DNA from: Palsa-504 sp963742795
GTDB lineage: Bacteria > Actinomycetota > Actinomycetes > Streptosporangiales > Streptosporangiaceae
Length of the DNA stretch: 64,000 nucleotides
Assembly (NCBI GenBank): GCA_963742795.1
Contig: CAVUNL010000026.1
Span: 496,001 to 560,000 of the forward strand
Reading direction: 5' to 3'
The notes under the pieces: model-generated
What the model was told of the DNA's origin: nothing
What the model saw: only the letters and a program-made list of their open reading frames with translations
The model's database searches: none
Made by a program: the position numbers and the translations under genes
Part shown: one piece after another, positions 30,097-38,794 of the stretch
Numbering within the stretch: the stretch's first letter is position 1
Layout: every line of letters begins with the position of its first letter

Positions 30097-31841
30097 TTAG
30101 CCGTCTGTGCTGGCGCTTGGAGTGAGCGCCAGCCTGCGCGGGTCGGAGAAGCCGAGACCGGCGTAGCCGGGCGCGCGTTTGGCGAGCATGGCGGCCAGGA
30201 CGCCGGTCCGCTCATCGAGGTAGTCGTGGACTTCGGCCGTGGTCTTGTTCTCATGTGAGCGCAAGATCCGGCCTACGTACTGGGTCAGGCTGCCCTTATT
30301 GGCGACCGGCGCGGCGAGGAACAACGTGTCCAGGGCTGGGCAGTCGAAGCCTTCGCCAGCATACGGGCCGGTGGCCACGACCAAGAGGGGCGGGGCGCCG
30401 GGCTGCGGCTGCAGGCGGGCCAGCGCCGCCGCGCGGCTCTTGGCACCCATCCCGCCGCGAAGGATAACCGGGTCATGCCCGGCCTCGCGTAGCAAGTCGG
30501 CGAACGTTTCCAGATGGCTGGTCCGGTTGGTGAGGACCAAGCAGTTGCGGTCCTTGCTGAGTGCGGCGAGGACGTCCGCGGTGACCTGCCGGGTGCGCTG
30601 CTCATCAGAGACCAGATGCCGGTAGATGGCCGTCATGCCGCCAGGGCGGGACGGGTCGGCGTCGCCGTCGGCGCGACCAGCACCCCCAGATCGTGCCTGC
30701 ACAAGGCCTGGACGGCCGCCTGCTGAGGCCAGGTCAGCACGGCCGAGCAGGTGAATGCCTGGATGGTGCCGGCCGCGCGCTCATCGGTGAGGTCCAGCTT
30801 GCCGCCCGCCTGCGCGGCAGCGTGCCGCAGCGACGCGGCCAGCGCGGGCGTCAGGTCGGCCAGCTCAACCCGGATGCCCGCGCCCAGCCGGGCCCGGACC
30901 ACAGTCGATGCCTCCGGCCGGATCTTCGTGGCGATTGGCGCGGCAAGGCTGGTGACCTGGCTGCCCGCCGGTACTCGCCCGGCCTTGTCCGCGGCCCGGC
31001 TCACCTCCTTGGGCGTCATGCGGCCAAGCGTCGACAGGTAAGACCACTGATCCTGGTGCGGTTCGAGATTCTCCAGGTTCAGGAACAGGGTCGCGTTGCG
31101 GTCCCGAGCTGGCCGGAAGAGCGGCAGCGCAATCAGGTTTCCGACACCGCCGGCCGGGAGCAGATCCTGGGACGGGAACAGCCGGTCATAACTGGCCAGG
31201 TTCACCTTCCCGCGAATCGCCATCGCCTCACGCAGCAGGCCGGTGCCCAGTCGTCGCGCAGTCTCCGCCGGCACTGGCGCGGTGAAGAAAACCCACGCGT
31301 GCATACCCACCCCCGAACGCGACACCTCCAGCGTCACCGGTACCCCGAACGCCCGCCCCGCCTTGATGTACATCAGCGCCTCGGTTAGCGCGTCCTGCCC
31401 GTCGAAGTCAGCGGCCAGCCACCAGCACCTGTCGCCGTCCAGTAGCGGATAAACGCCGACGTGCGCATCGCCCTTCAGATGAGCAGCCAGCACATCCGTG
31501 GTCAGCGGCAGGTAGTCCCGCCTCTCATGCGGGATCCCGCGCTGCCACCCGCCGCGCACCGCCGGGAGCCAGCCCTTCCAGCCAGTACGGGAGTTCTCGA
31601 TCCGGATGGCGTAGATGTCAGTGCGCGCCGCGAACAGCGCCCGGAAGAACGCCACCTTCGCGTGATTGGGCGAGTCCTTATGGACCAGTCCCGGCGGCGC
31701 ATCGAAGAAACCGGCCTGCGCCGGATCGGGCGGCTCAGCCTGCCGCGGACTCAGCTCCAGCATCTTCAGCAGGCGCGCGTTCTCCGCTCGCAGCCGCGCC
31801 AGTTCCGCGGCCACAGCCGCGGTAATCTCAGTCACGCCCAC
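30097..31841 (-). pseudogene. TOTE conflict-system primase-helicase with deleted helicase domain 1
   Basis: The first frame (31841 down to 30633, 402 residues) begins with a coiled coil (AAVAAELARLRAENARLLKM). The archaeo-eukaryotic primase (AEP-TOTE) domain follows: VHKDSPNHAKVAFFRALFAA, the metal-binding LAADFDGQ (about residues 142-149), SRSGVGMHAWVFF and LLPAGGVGNLIALPLF. The superfamily 2 helicase then starts (RHDLGVLVAP), but the expected PPGTGKT P-loop is missing. The sequence jumps, out of frame, to helicase domain 2 (RNCLVLTNRTSHLETFADLL, GEGFDCPALDTLFLAAP, VGRILRSHENKT), which ends at 30097. Roughly 150-200 residues including Walker A and B are lost. Intact homologues encode one long protein. 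The primase domain alone might still be made. Confidence 0.8.
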
Positions 31842-32425
31842 ACCATATGTAACCCGCGGCCACGCGGCTCATGCCGAAGGTCCATTCAGGCGGCAGCTCG
31901 CTCGTCGGCTTGCCTGACCGGCCTCTTGGCGTGGTGTGTGAAATGACCACCTCGTAAAAGACGCGGCCCGAAGTGCCGATCGCGGAACACGGCAGATCCC
32001 CGTTGCGGTGTTCGCGAATGGTATGGGCAAGGCCGCCCGGAGGCCCAAATCGATGTATTCCTCTCGCTCAGCCGCTCACCGCCCGAGTGGCTACCAACGA
32101 GCCGAACAACAGCCGGTCAGAGACTGTCCGAACCAGACGTTCTGGCGCGACCAGGCCAGGCATGGACTCCGGTCAGCCAGGCGTGTCGGCAGGGATGCGC
32201 GTGTCGTGCCGCGCTGGGCGGCATGCTAAAACCGACCGCGCGTGACGTCGAGGATGCCTGGATGGTCGCCGCACCCGATAGCTCCCACGGCTAAGCGCTC
32301 CGAGCTGACCGGAACCGCCGGGGCGCCTTATGCAGAGGCCGGAATGCCGACGCTGTGACCAGCAATTATTGGGCAAAACCGCAGGAGCCTGGCTCCCCTA
32401 CTGGCTCTAAGCGCGCTAGACAAGA
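31842..32425. other. Gene-free stretch before the tRNA-like fragment
   Basis: No supported coding sequence. Short frames on both strands look like noise, and no hairpin of note was seen. It leads into the tRNA-derived repeat at 32426-32480. Confidence 0.4.
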
Positions 32426-32480
32426 TTTCGAAAAATGGCGTGGGCCGTACTGGATTTGAACCAGTGACCTCTTCCGTGTC
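32426..32480 (-). repeat. tRNA-Val(GAC)-like 3' fragment, att-like site copy 1
   Basis: A 55-bp segment identical to 50515-50569. On the minus strand it reads GACACGGAAG, the 3' side of the anticodon arm, then AGGTC, the T-arm ACTGGTTCAAATCCAGT and the acceptor strand ACGGCCCA. The 5' half of a tRNA is absent. Such 3' tRNA fragments are classic attachment-site cores left by integrases. The flanking 32481-32685 has no gene. Confidence 0.75.
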
Positions 32481-32685
32481 GGGGAATTCCGGAGTGTCTG
32501 TCACCGTCGGACTGAGTCGAACGGGGAGCCACTGACCTGCGCGAACATTCTGACTGGGTCGGACTGGGTCCGGGTATGGCTGACTACGCTGGCTCTCATT
32601 TCTGGCTCTCATGGCCTCGCGCGGCATCTGCGATCGACGCCCGTGATGACACGATTCTGTCAGTGGTCCCGGTCATAATCCGGCC

Positions 32686-33063
32686 ATGAAGCTGCGGCGG
32701 CTGCGAGATGACGACGTCCTGGAAGACGGCGCTATCGTCCTGGTCCGCGGCGGTGACCTTGACCCGGACATCCTGCTCGCGGACGCGGAACGCTACCACG
32801 GCATCTACGGCGTCTACGGGATATCGGTCTTCGCCGTCCGCGGCGCCACCGTCGACGAGCTCGCCCAGCAGGTGCCGCTGGTCCGCTTCGATCGCCTGAG
32901 CCTGCTGACGGTCAGCGACGTTCTAGCCGCCGGGATGAGGCTGGAGCCGACCGGCCGCAACCCGCGTCATTACACCGTGGGCTTCGATGACCTCGCTGAC
33001 GGCGTGCAACGGCTGGTCAGGTGCCCGCATCAGGTCGTGCCGAACGCCTACCACGACGCGTAA
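32686..33063 (+). CDS. Hypothetical protein, first of a small gene pair
   Basis: A 125-residue protein starting MKLRRLRDDDVLEDGAIVLV. A pattern of beta strands (ISVFAVRGATVDELAQQVPL) and a conserved-looking RFDRLSLLTV middle suggest a compact alpha/beta domain. No membrane segment is visible. The next gene starts 23 bases later behind GGAGAGGAGG, so the two are probably co-expressed. This basic-start/acidic-partner pairing is reminiscent of toxin-antitoxin-like units, but no toxin motif is recognised. Confidence 0.6.
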   Translation: MKLRRLRDDDVLEDGAIVLVRGGDLDPDILLADAERYHGIYGVYGISVFAVRGATVDELAQQVPLVRFDRLSLLTVSDVLAAGMRLEPTGRNPRHYTVGFDDLADGVQRLVRCPHQVVPNAYHDA

Positions 33064-33085
33064 CCTGGGGAGAGGAGGAACCCTG

Positions 33086-33334
33086 ATGGATTCGCCTATC
33101 GACCTGGCAGCCGACCTCAACGACGAAGACGATGAAGGGCTCGGCTGGTCCACCCTGGGCGAGGCCCGGGATCCTACGCGCATCCGCCCCGGAGTGATGC
33201 TGGTCGCCGGCAACCGCCAGGCCCAGGCGGTCGTCCGGGTAGTGGCCGTCGATGACGACGGGCAAGTTCACTTCACCGTGCTGCCGGGGTCCGTGGAGAA
33301 GAACCGCCACCTCGTCGGCCGCGCTCTGGCCTGA
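33086..33334 (+). CDS. Hypothetical acidic protein, second of a small gene pair
   Basis: An 82-residue protein with a strong ribosome site. The acidic N-terminus (DLAADLNDEDDEGLGW) is followed by a beta-rich core (GVMLVAGNRQAQAVVRVVAV, QVHFTVLPGSVEKN). It resembles a small SH3- or OB-like barrel by strand pattern only. It is paired with the preceding gene. The function is unknown. Confidence 0.55.
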   Translation: MDSPIDLAADLNDEDDEGLGWSTLGEARDPTRIRPGVMLVAGNRQAQAVVRVVAVDDDGQVHFTVLPGSVEKNRHLVGRALA

Positions 33335-33698
33335 CCACCGCCCCGCAGCCAGCCCATCCCGATTCCAGCACTCCGATCGCCATCCATGGTCCATAGGCCA
33401 AGGAGACCGTCCACTCATGCCGAATAGCGGGCGTTGTGGGAGCGCATATCTATGCGCAGCATGGCATGCTTACTCACGGCTTGCGGCCCTTTCGGCGCTT
33501 ACCGCGCAGCCTTCCCATCATTCTGATAGGAAATCAGATCGGATCGGGCGCGTAAGCGGCTGATGACCTCGTCGCGCCACTAAGCGCACCTATCGTCCAG
33601 TTCTGTTCCCCCTCGGCTCCGCCGTATCAGGTGTGCGCGGTGGGTGGGCGGCTTGTTCCGCCAGCACCGCCATCAGGGGAAGCAACGGTTGCTGGCCT
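33335..33698. other. Intergenic stretch, no gene seen
   Basis: It lies between the small gene pair and the 3' end of the large regulator. No coding frame, tRNA or strong hairpin is supported. Confidence 0.4.
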
Positions 33699-36600
33699 CT
33701 AGGGCTTTTGGGGACCAGCCGCTTGGGGGCTGGCGTCGGCGAGGCCGGCCCGGTGGGCGATGGCGGCTGCCTCGGTGCGGCTGGCAGCGTGGAGCTTGGC
33801 CAGGATGTTCGATACGTGGACGCTGGCGGTCTTGGCCGAGATGAAAAGCTCAGCCGCGATGTCACGATTGCTGCGGCCCGCGCTGAGCAGGCGCAGCACC
33901 TCGATCTCCCGCGCCGTCAGGCCGAAGTTCCTCTCAATCTGGCCTCCGGCTGGCCCGGCGGGGAGGCTGAGGCGGGCCCGCCTGGCCAGCGTCCCGATCT
34001 GTTCGCGCAGCGGGACGGCGGCGAGGCGGTCCGCCAGGGGAGCGGCGCGCGCCAGCCGCTGCGCTGCGCCATCGCGGTCACCGCGGTCCATTGCTGCCTC
34101 GGCGGCGTGCAGCAGCGCGCGGGCCTGCGGGTAGGGACACTGGAGGCGATCCCACGCCTTCGCTGCCGCATCCCACCGGGCCAGCGCGCCTGCGCCCGGC
34201 GCGCCCCCCGCGGCGCCCGCCCACACCGAGTCCGCGGCGAAGGTGAGCCGGTGTGCCTGCTGGACGGGCCCGATGACGTTCATCGTCTCCGCCAGTTCGC
34301 GCAGCCGGTCAAGCAGGCGGTGTGCCCGGTCGGCCAGGCTGTCGTCACGGACGGCGGCCGCGGAGGTGAGGGCCGTGCCGCAGGCCCGGGCGCCCGCCAC
34401 AAGCAGCGGCCAGGTGTAGCGCGGGCTGCGCCGCACGTCGGCGCGGTCGAGCGCCTGCCCGGCGATCGTCAGTGCATCCCCAGGACGGTCCCGGGCCAGG
34501 CGCAGGCCGGTCTCAAGCCGGGCCAGCGGCAGGTGGGTCTGGTCCCGGTACCCGTGCCGGGTCAGTGCGCCGCGGGTGGCCGTGGCTGACTGTGCTGCTC
34601 TTGCCAGGTCGCCACGGGCCAGCGCCATCTGGCCGGCGAGCAGCAGCAGCACAGCGCGTGTGCCCGGTGGCGGGGACAGGTCCAGGGCGTGCTCGATCAC
34701 TTCGCCTGCCTCGTCCCAGCGGCCGAGCGACATCAGCGGTTCCGCCACGTTGGCAGCTAGCAGCGTGCCCGTGACCCGGGCGAGGCCGTATTCCCGCGCG
34801 CTGATGACGCCCTGCCGGGCCACCTGTGCGGCCCGCTCGTGCTCGCCCATCCCCTCCAGCAGGTCAGACTCGGTGACGGTCGCCTGGAGCTGAGGATCGT
34901 GGGCCTGAGCGCGCTCGGCAAGGGCGCGTGCCTGCGCTAGCATTTCCAGGTTCTGGGCGTTCAGCTTGTACCCCCGGGCATGAGCGCGCGCCTCCGCGAC
35001 TGTGATCAGTGCGTACGCCTCGGTCGCGGCGTCGCCCGTCTGGCGAGCGAGCGCGAGGGCCTCCTCGCCCATGGCGCGGGCGCCGGGCTCGTTTGACGTG
35101 GCCATCCGCTTGGCGCACCTGGCGAGCATCCGGGCCCGCACCGCACTGGGCGGGGTGGCGGGCATCAGCCGCACCGCTTCCTGCAGCTCATCGAGGCTAT
35201 CCGCGCGGCCCAGACGGTATTTCATCACGCCTCGCTGCTCCAACAGCACGGCCGCACGCGCGGGCTCGTTGCCCGGGTCGATCTCCTTCAGCGCGGCGGT
35301 CGCGAACTCGATGCCCTGCTCATCCTCACCCGCGGCGGGCGCGGCTTCGGCCGCCGATTCGAGAACATCCAGGTGGCCGGCGCCAAGGCGCTCCGCGGCA
35401 TCGGGCAGCGTGGGCCACAGTTCGAGGACCCTGGCCAGCAGGGCGAGCCTCTCGGCGTGAGCGAGGGAGCGCCCGGCCGCCGCCGCTGCCCGCCAGGCGC
35501 TCTCCAGCGCCCGGGCCGCGTCATGTGCCAGGTACCAGTGATGCGCCTGCTCGATCACCGCACGGCCCGGCGCGAGCAGGGACGGGTCAGCAGCCAGGAT
35601 CTCGGCCAGGCGTGTGTGCAGCCGGGTCTTCTCACCCGGCAGCACCTCACCGAGAATCGCCTCACGAATCAGCGCGTGCCGGAACCCATACCCGTCACCA
35701 GCGGGCACCAGCACGTTCGCCGACACCGCCGGTTGCAAGGCTGCGAGCAGCGGCCCGTCGCTGAGCCCGGTGACCGCGGCCAGCAGCGCGTGCCCGCAGC
35801 GCTGCCCAGCCACGCCCATCGCTCCCAGCACCTCCTGCGTCTCGGCGGGGAGCTGCCGCACGTCAGCGAGCACCAGATCACGCAACGACTCCGGCAGCCC
35901 AGGGCCGAGCAGGTCGCCGCGGCGCAGCAGCGCTTCCAAGAACAACGGGTTGCCCTCGCTGCGCGAGAACACGCGGTCCGCCAGTTCCGGCTCGGGATCA
36001 CGGCCCAGCAGGGCGGCCACCAGCTCACGCCCCTCGCGGCGGGTCAGTCTGGGCAGCTCAAGCCGCACCACCCAGCCGAGCCTGTCAAGTTCGGCGAGCA
36101 CCGGCCGCAGCGGATGGACCCGGTACAGCTCGTCGGAGCGGAACGTGACAACGATCAGCACGCCATCCAGGACCCGCTGATTGCCGACCAGGAAAGACAG
36201 CAGATCACGCGTGGACCGGTCGGACCAGTGCGCGTCCTCGATCACCAAGAGAACCGGCCCGCTCTCGGCCAAGTGCCCGAACAGGGCCAGGACCTGCTCG
36301 AACATCCTCGCCCGCGCCTCACCCGGATCCCCCTGGAGGTCGGGCTCCCCAAGCTCGGGCAGCAGCCGGGCCAGTTCCTGCCCGCCGCGCCCGGGCAGCA
36401 AAGCCACAACGCCATCAGTGCCCAGGCCGCGGACAAGCTCCCGCAGCACACCAGTAAACGGAGCAAACGGCAGGCCCTCGGCACTCAGCTCTAGGCAGTA
36501 CCCGTACAGGACCCTGGTGATGCCTGCGGCCCGCGCCCGCGTCGCGAACTCGCTGAGCAGCCGCGACTTGCCGACCCCCGCCTCACCGCCGATGAGCACA

Positions 36601-36713
36601 GCCGACGGCTGGCCCCGCCGGACCCGTTCGAAGGCGGCATCCAGCGCGGCCAGTTCCTCGACCCGGCCCACAAACACCGGGGCACCCGCGCCCAGGCTCA
36701 CGAGCTCCATCAT
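33699..36713 (-). CDS. Large ATP-binding LuxR-family (LAL) transcriptional regulator
   Basis: About 1,004 residues from ATG 36713; a second ATG follows immediately. An N-terminal AAA/STAND ATPase has Walker A in IGGEAGVGKSRLL and Walker B in VLLVIEDAHWSD, with the RDLLSFLVGNQRVLDGVLIV region after it. A long TPR-like helical middle follows (e.g. AAEVARQGVISAREYGLARV-like units). The C-terminal GerE domain reads FGLTAREIEVLRLLSAGRSN, RDIAAELFISAKTASVHVSN and ILAKLHAASR. LAL proteins are usually pathway activators of antibiotic or sugar metabolism genes. No obvious target cluster is adjacent; the nearest neighbour is the GT87 gene. Confidence 0.92.
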   Translation of the reverse strand: MMELVSLGAGAPVFVGRVEELAALDAAFERVRRGQPSAVLIGGEAGVGKSRLLSEFATRARAAGITRVLYGYCLELSAEGLPFAPFTGVLRELVRGLGTDGVVALLPGRGGQELARLLPELGEPDLQGDPGEARARMFEQVLALFGHLAESGPVLLVIEDAHWSDRSTRDLLSFLVGNQRVLDGVLIVVTFRSDELYRVHPLRPVLAELDRLGWVVRLELPRLTRREGRELVAALLGRDPEPELADRVFSRSEGNPLFLEALLRRGDLLGPGLPESLRDLVLADVRQLPAETQEVLGAMGVAGQRCGHALLAAVTGLSDGPLLAALQPAVSANVLVPAGDGYGFRHALIREAILGEVLPGEKTRLHTRLAEILAADPSLLAPGRAVIEQAHHWYLAHDAARALESAWRAAAAAGRSLAHAERLALLARVLELWPTLPDAAERLGAGHLDVLESAAEAAPAAGEDEQGIEFATAALKEIDPGNEPARAAVLLEQRGVMKYRLGRADSLDELQEAVRLMPATPPSAVRARMLARCAKRMATSNEPGARAMGEEALALARQTGDAATEAYALITVAEARAHARGYKLNAQNLEMLAQARALAERAQAHDPQLQATVTESDLLEGMGEHERAAQVARQGVISAREYGLARVTGTLLAANVAEPLMSLGRWDEAGEVIEHALDLSPPPGTRAVLLLLAGQMALARGDLARAAQSATATRGALTRHGYRDQTHLPLARLETGLRLARDRPGDALTIAGQALDRADVRRSPRYTWPLLVAGARACGTALTSAAAVRDDSLADRAHRLLDRLRELAETMNVIGPVQQAHRLTFAADSVWAGAAGGAPGAGALARWDAAAKAWDRLQCPYPQARALLHAAEAAMDRGDRDGAAQRLARAAPLADRLAAVPLREQIGTLARRARLSLPAGPAGGQIERNFGLTAREIEVLRLLSAGRSNRDIAAELFISAKTASVHVSNILAKLHAASRTEAAAIAHRAGLADASPQAAGPQKP

Positions 36714-37276
36714 GTCCCTGCACAAGGCGGGCAGCCAAGGCTTCCGCGCGGGGACACCCACAGAATTGAGGCCACGCCTGCGGCCGTCGACCCGCGATCA
36801 TGCAGGCGTGCCCAGCGCCAGCCCAACCGCCGAACGTGCGGGCTCGTATTCACGTCACCATCCGCAGGCACAGAATGCCCACTCGGGGAGCGGCATAGAC
36901 CCGCCACGCTAACGACTAGGTAGTCGCCCAGATGGGCGGATCTCGCGCGACGGTCGCGATCAGCAGATGTCACCATACGTAACTGCCCTTCCGCTAAGCC
37001 AGCGACCTCATCGCCGAATATTTGCTCATGCTCTTTGGCGTCTGCGGGCGGGTTCCGGGGCTCAGAACAGCCGGCTATGGTCGCCGGGTGGGCTGTCGCG
37101 GTGTCGCCATGAACTCGGGCTCCACGGTTCGCGCCGATGACTGCCTGTGTCCGGCCGGCCTTCCTCGTCGTCCGCTGATAGCCCGTCACCTTCGGGGTTC
37201 CTTGGCCTGCGGGGCGGACGCCGTTGCTGCTCGTGTCACCCAGCTGGGTGAGGGGCAGCGCACGGGCCACCCCGGA
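36714..37276. other. 560-bp stretch without a supported gene
   Basis: Long frames exist on the minus strand but show Ser/Arg/Gly-rich composition and no recognisable domain. It presumably contains the promoter of the LAL gene. Confidence 0.35.
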
Positions 37277-38608
37277 TTAAGTGCGGGCCGGGACGCGAGT
37301 GTCGTCCCGGGTTTGGGACGGTATCGGTCCAAGTTCGTGGTCGTGCGGTGCTGCCAGCGTGCCCGCTGTGCCCGCACCCCGGCGTAGCAGGTACGTGATC
37401 GCTGCGTGGGTGAGGGCGGCGAGCCCGGTCAGGGCGTAGGAGTCGCCCGCGGCCTGCTGCCACCATGACCAGTGCAGTTCGCGGCCGCCCCCGGCGGGGA
37501 GCAGCCAGTGCGGCGCTATCGCGAAGGTGAGCAGGGCCAGGACCGCGAATGTCGGCGGCCGCCGGCGGTCCGGGGTGGTGGTGGCCAGGTAGGTGAGCAG
37601 CGCGGGGGCCGCCCAGACCCAGTGATGTGACCAGGATATGGGCGAGATCAGCAATCCGCCCGCGGCGTTAAGCACCAGGGCGTGCGTCACGCGGCCGGCC
37701 TGGATGGCGCCGCGCATGCCGGTGACCGCGAGGGCCGCGACGAGCAGGCACAGGGCGAGCCAGAGCCAGGCCCGCGCGGGATTGCTGAGGCCCAGGCGGG
37801 CCAGGGTTCCGAGGATGGACTGGTTCGAAGCGAAGGAGATCCCGCCGGTCCGCGCGGGCTGGTAGGCGACCTTGGTCCAGTAGCGGAGCGAGTCGTGCGG
37901 GGCCAGGGCGAACCCGGCGCCGGTGCAGGCCGCGAAGCTCAGCCCGGCTCGGGCCGCGCTGCGCAGGTCGCGGCGCAGCAGGAAGAACAGCACGAAGACC
38001 GCGGGAGTGAGTTTCAGCGCGGCGGCGATGCCGACACCGATCCCCCGCGGCCATCGCGGCGCCCGGGTCAGGCAGTCGGCGCTGACCAGGGCCATGAGGA
38101 CTGCGTTGATCTGGCCGTAGGTCAAGGTGGAGCGGATGGGTTCGAGCAGCAGCGCGGCGGGCAGCGCCCAGGGCAGCAGCCGCCGCATCCGGGTGCCCGC
38201 CTCACCAGGGGTGCTGGCGGTGAAGCACCGCAGGCTGGCCGCGACGCCGGCGATGGTGGCGGCGGTGAGCAGCCAGTTCGCCGCGCTGTAGCCGATGAGC
38301 GTCAGGGGAATGAAGCTCAGGGCTGCGAACGGCGGGTAGGTGAACGGCAGCTGGTGGCCGTCGCCGAGCCTGGGCAGCCGGCCGTACAGATCGCCGCCGT
38401 GCAGCAGCACCCTAGCGCCGGTGCGGTAGACATCCAGATCGAGGCGGTAGCCGCCCAGGCCGATGCCGCGGCCGACATGAACGAAGTAGATCGCCGCGGC
38501 GGCCAGGTTCACCGTCACCAGCAGCGCGGATCCTCGCCGGCCCGAAAGGTTCACCGCCGGCCGTGTGCTCGCCCACCAGGTGCTGGCCGGGCAATGGATA
38601 GTGCGCAT
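37277..38608 (-). CDS. GT87-family mannosyltransferase-like membrane protein (DUF2029)
   Basis: About 443 residues from ATG 38608 with GGAG six bases upstream. It is a polytopic protein of about ten helices (LLVTVNLAAAAIYFVHVGRG, ALLTYLATTT and others). The first extracytoplasmic loop has YRLDLDVYRTGARVLLHGGD, where GT-C enzymes of the PimE type keep their catalytic Asp, followed by LPFTYPPFAAL. The GT87 family transfers mannose from polyprenyl-phosphomannose to PIM glycolipids, arabinogalactan or similar. The acceptor here is unknown. It lies downstream of the ABC exporter operon but is separated from it by a strong terminator hairpin. Confidence 0.85.
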   Translation of the reverse strand: MRTIHCPASTWWASTRPAVNLSGRRGSALLVTVNLAAAAIYFVHVGRGIGLGGYRLDLDVYRTGARVLLHGGDLYGRLPRLGDGHQLPFTYPPFAALSFIPLTLIGYSAANWLLTAATIAGVAASLRCFTASTPGEAGTRMRRLLPWALPAALLLEPIRSTLTYGQINAVLMALVSADCLTRAPRWPRGIGVGIAAALKLTPAVFVLFFLLRRDLRSAARAGLSFAACTGAGFALAPHDSLRYWTKVAYQPARTGGISFASNQSILGTLARLGLSNPARAWLWLALCLLVAALAVTGMRGAIQAGRVTHALVLNAAGGLLISPISWSHHWVWAAPALLTYLATTTPDRRRPPTFAVLALLTFAIAPHWLLPAGGGRELHWSWWQQAAGDSYALTGLAALTHAAITYLLRRGAGTAGTLAAPHDHELGPIPSQTRDDTRVPART

Positions 38609-38713
38609 GGTGATCTCCAGCCGTGTCGGGGCTTGGTACGCCGGCCGAGGCGTCGTTGGTGCGCCAACGCGCCCGCCGTTCGCACTTCGCATCCGGGGGT
38701 CCGCCGGTCCGGC

Positions 38714-38758
38714 GTCGGTCACGCGGCGAGGCGTCTTACGCCAGGCCGCGTGACCGAC
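38714..38758 (-). terminator. Long GC hairpin terminator after the ABC exporter operon
   Basis: Outer arms GTCGGTCACGCGGC and GCCGCGTGACCGAC (14 bp, perfect) and inner arms GGCGT/ACGCC are separated by GA/AG mismatches around a CTT loop. It starts 36 bases past the FtsX-like stop in the reading direction. No T-tract is present, as is common in high-GC actinobacteria. Confidence 0.7.
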
Positions 38759-38794
38759 GATCAGCTTCCTGTCAGCCGGCCCTTGTCATGCCGG

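Noticed and set aside
32426..32480. A complete tRNA gene
   Set aside because: Only the anticodon 3' side, T-arm and acceptor strand are present; no 5' half with D-arm is found at either copy.
36710..37270. A 186-residue minus-strand gene upstream of the LAL regulator
   Set aside because: Ser/Arg/Gly-rich composition and no motif or ribosome site; treated as intergenic.
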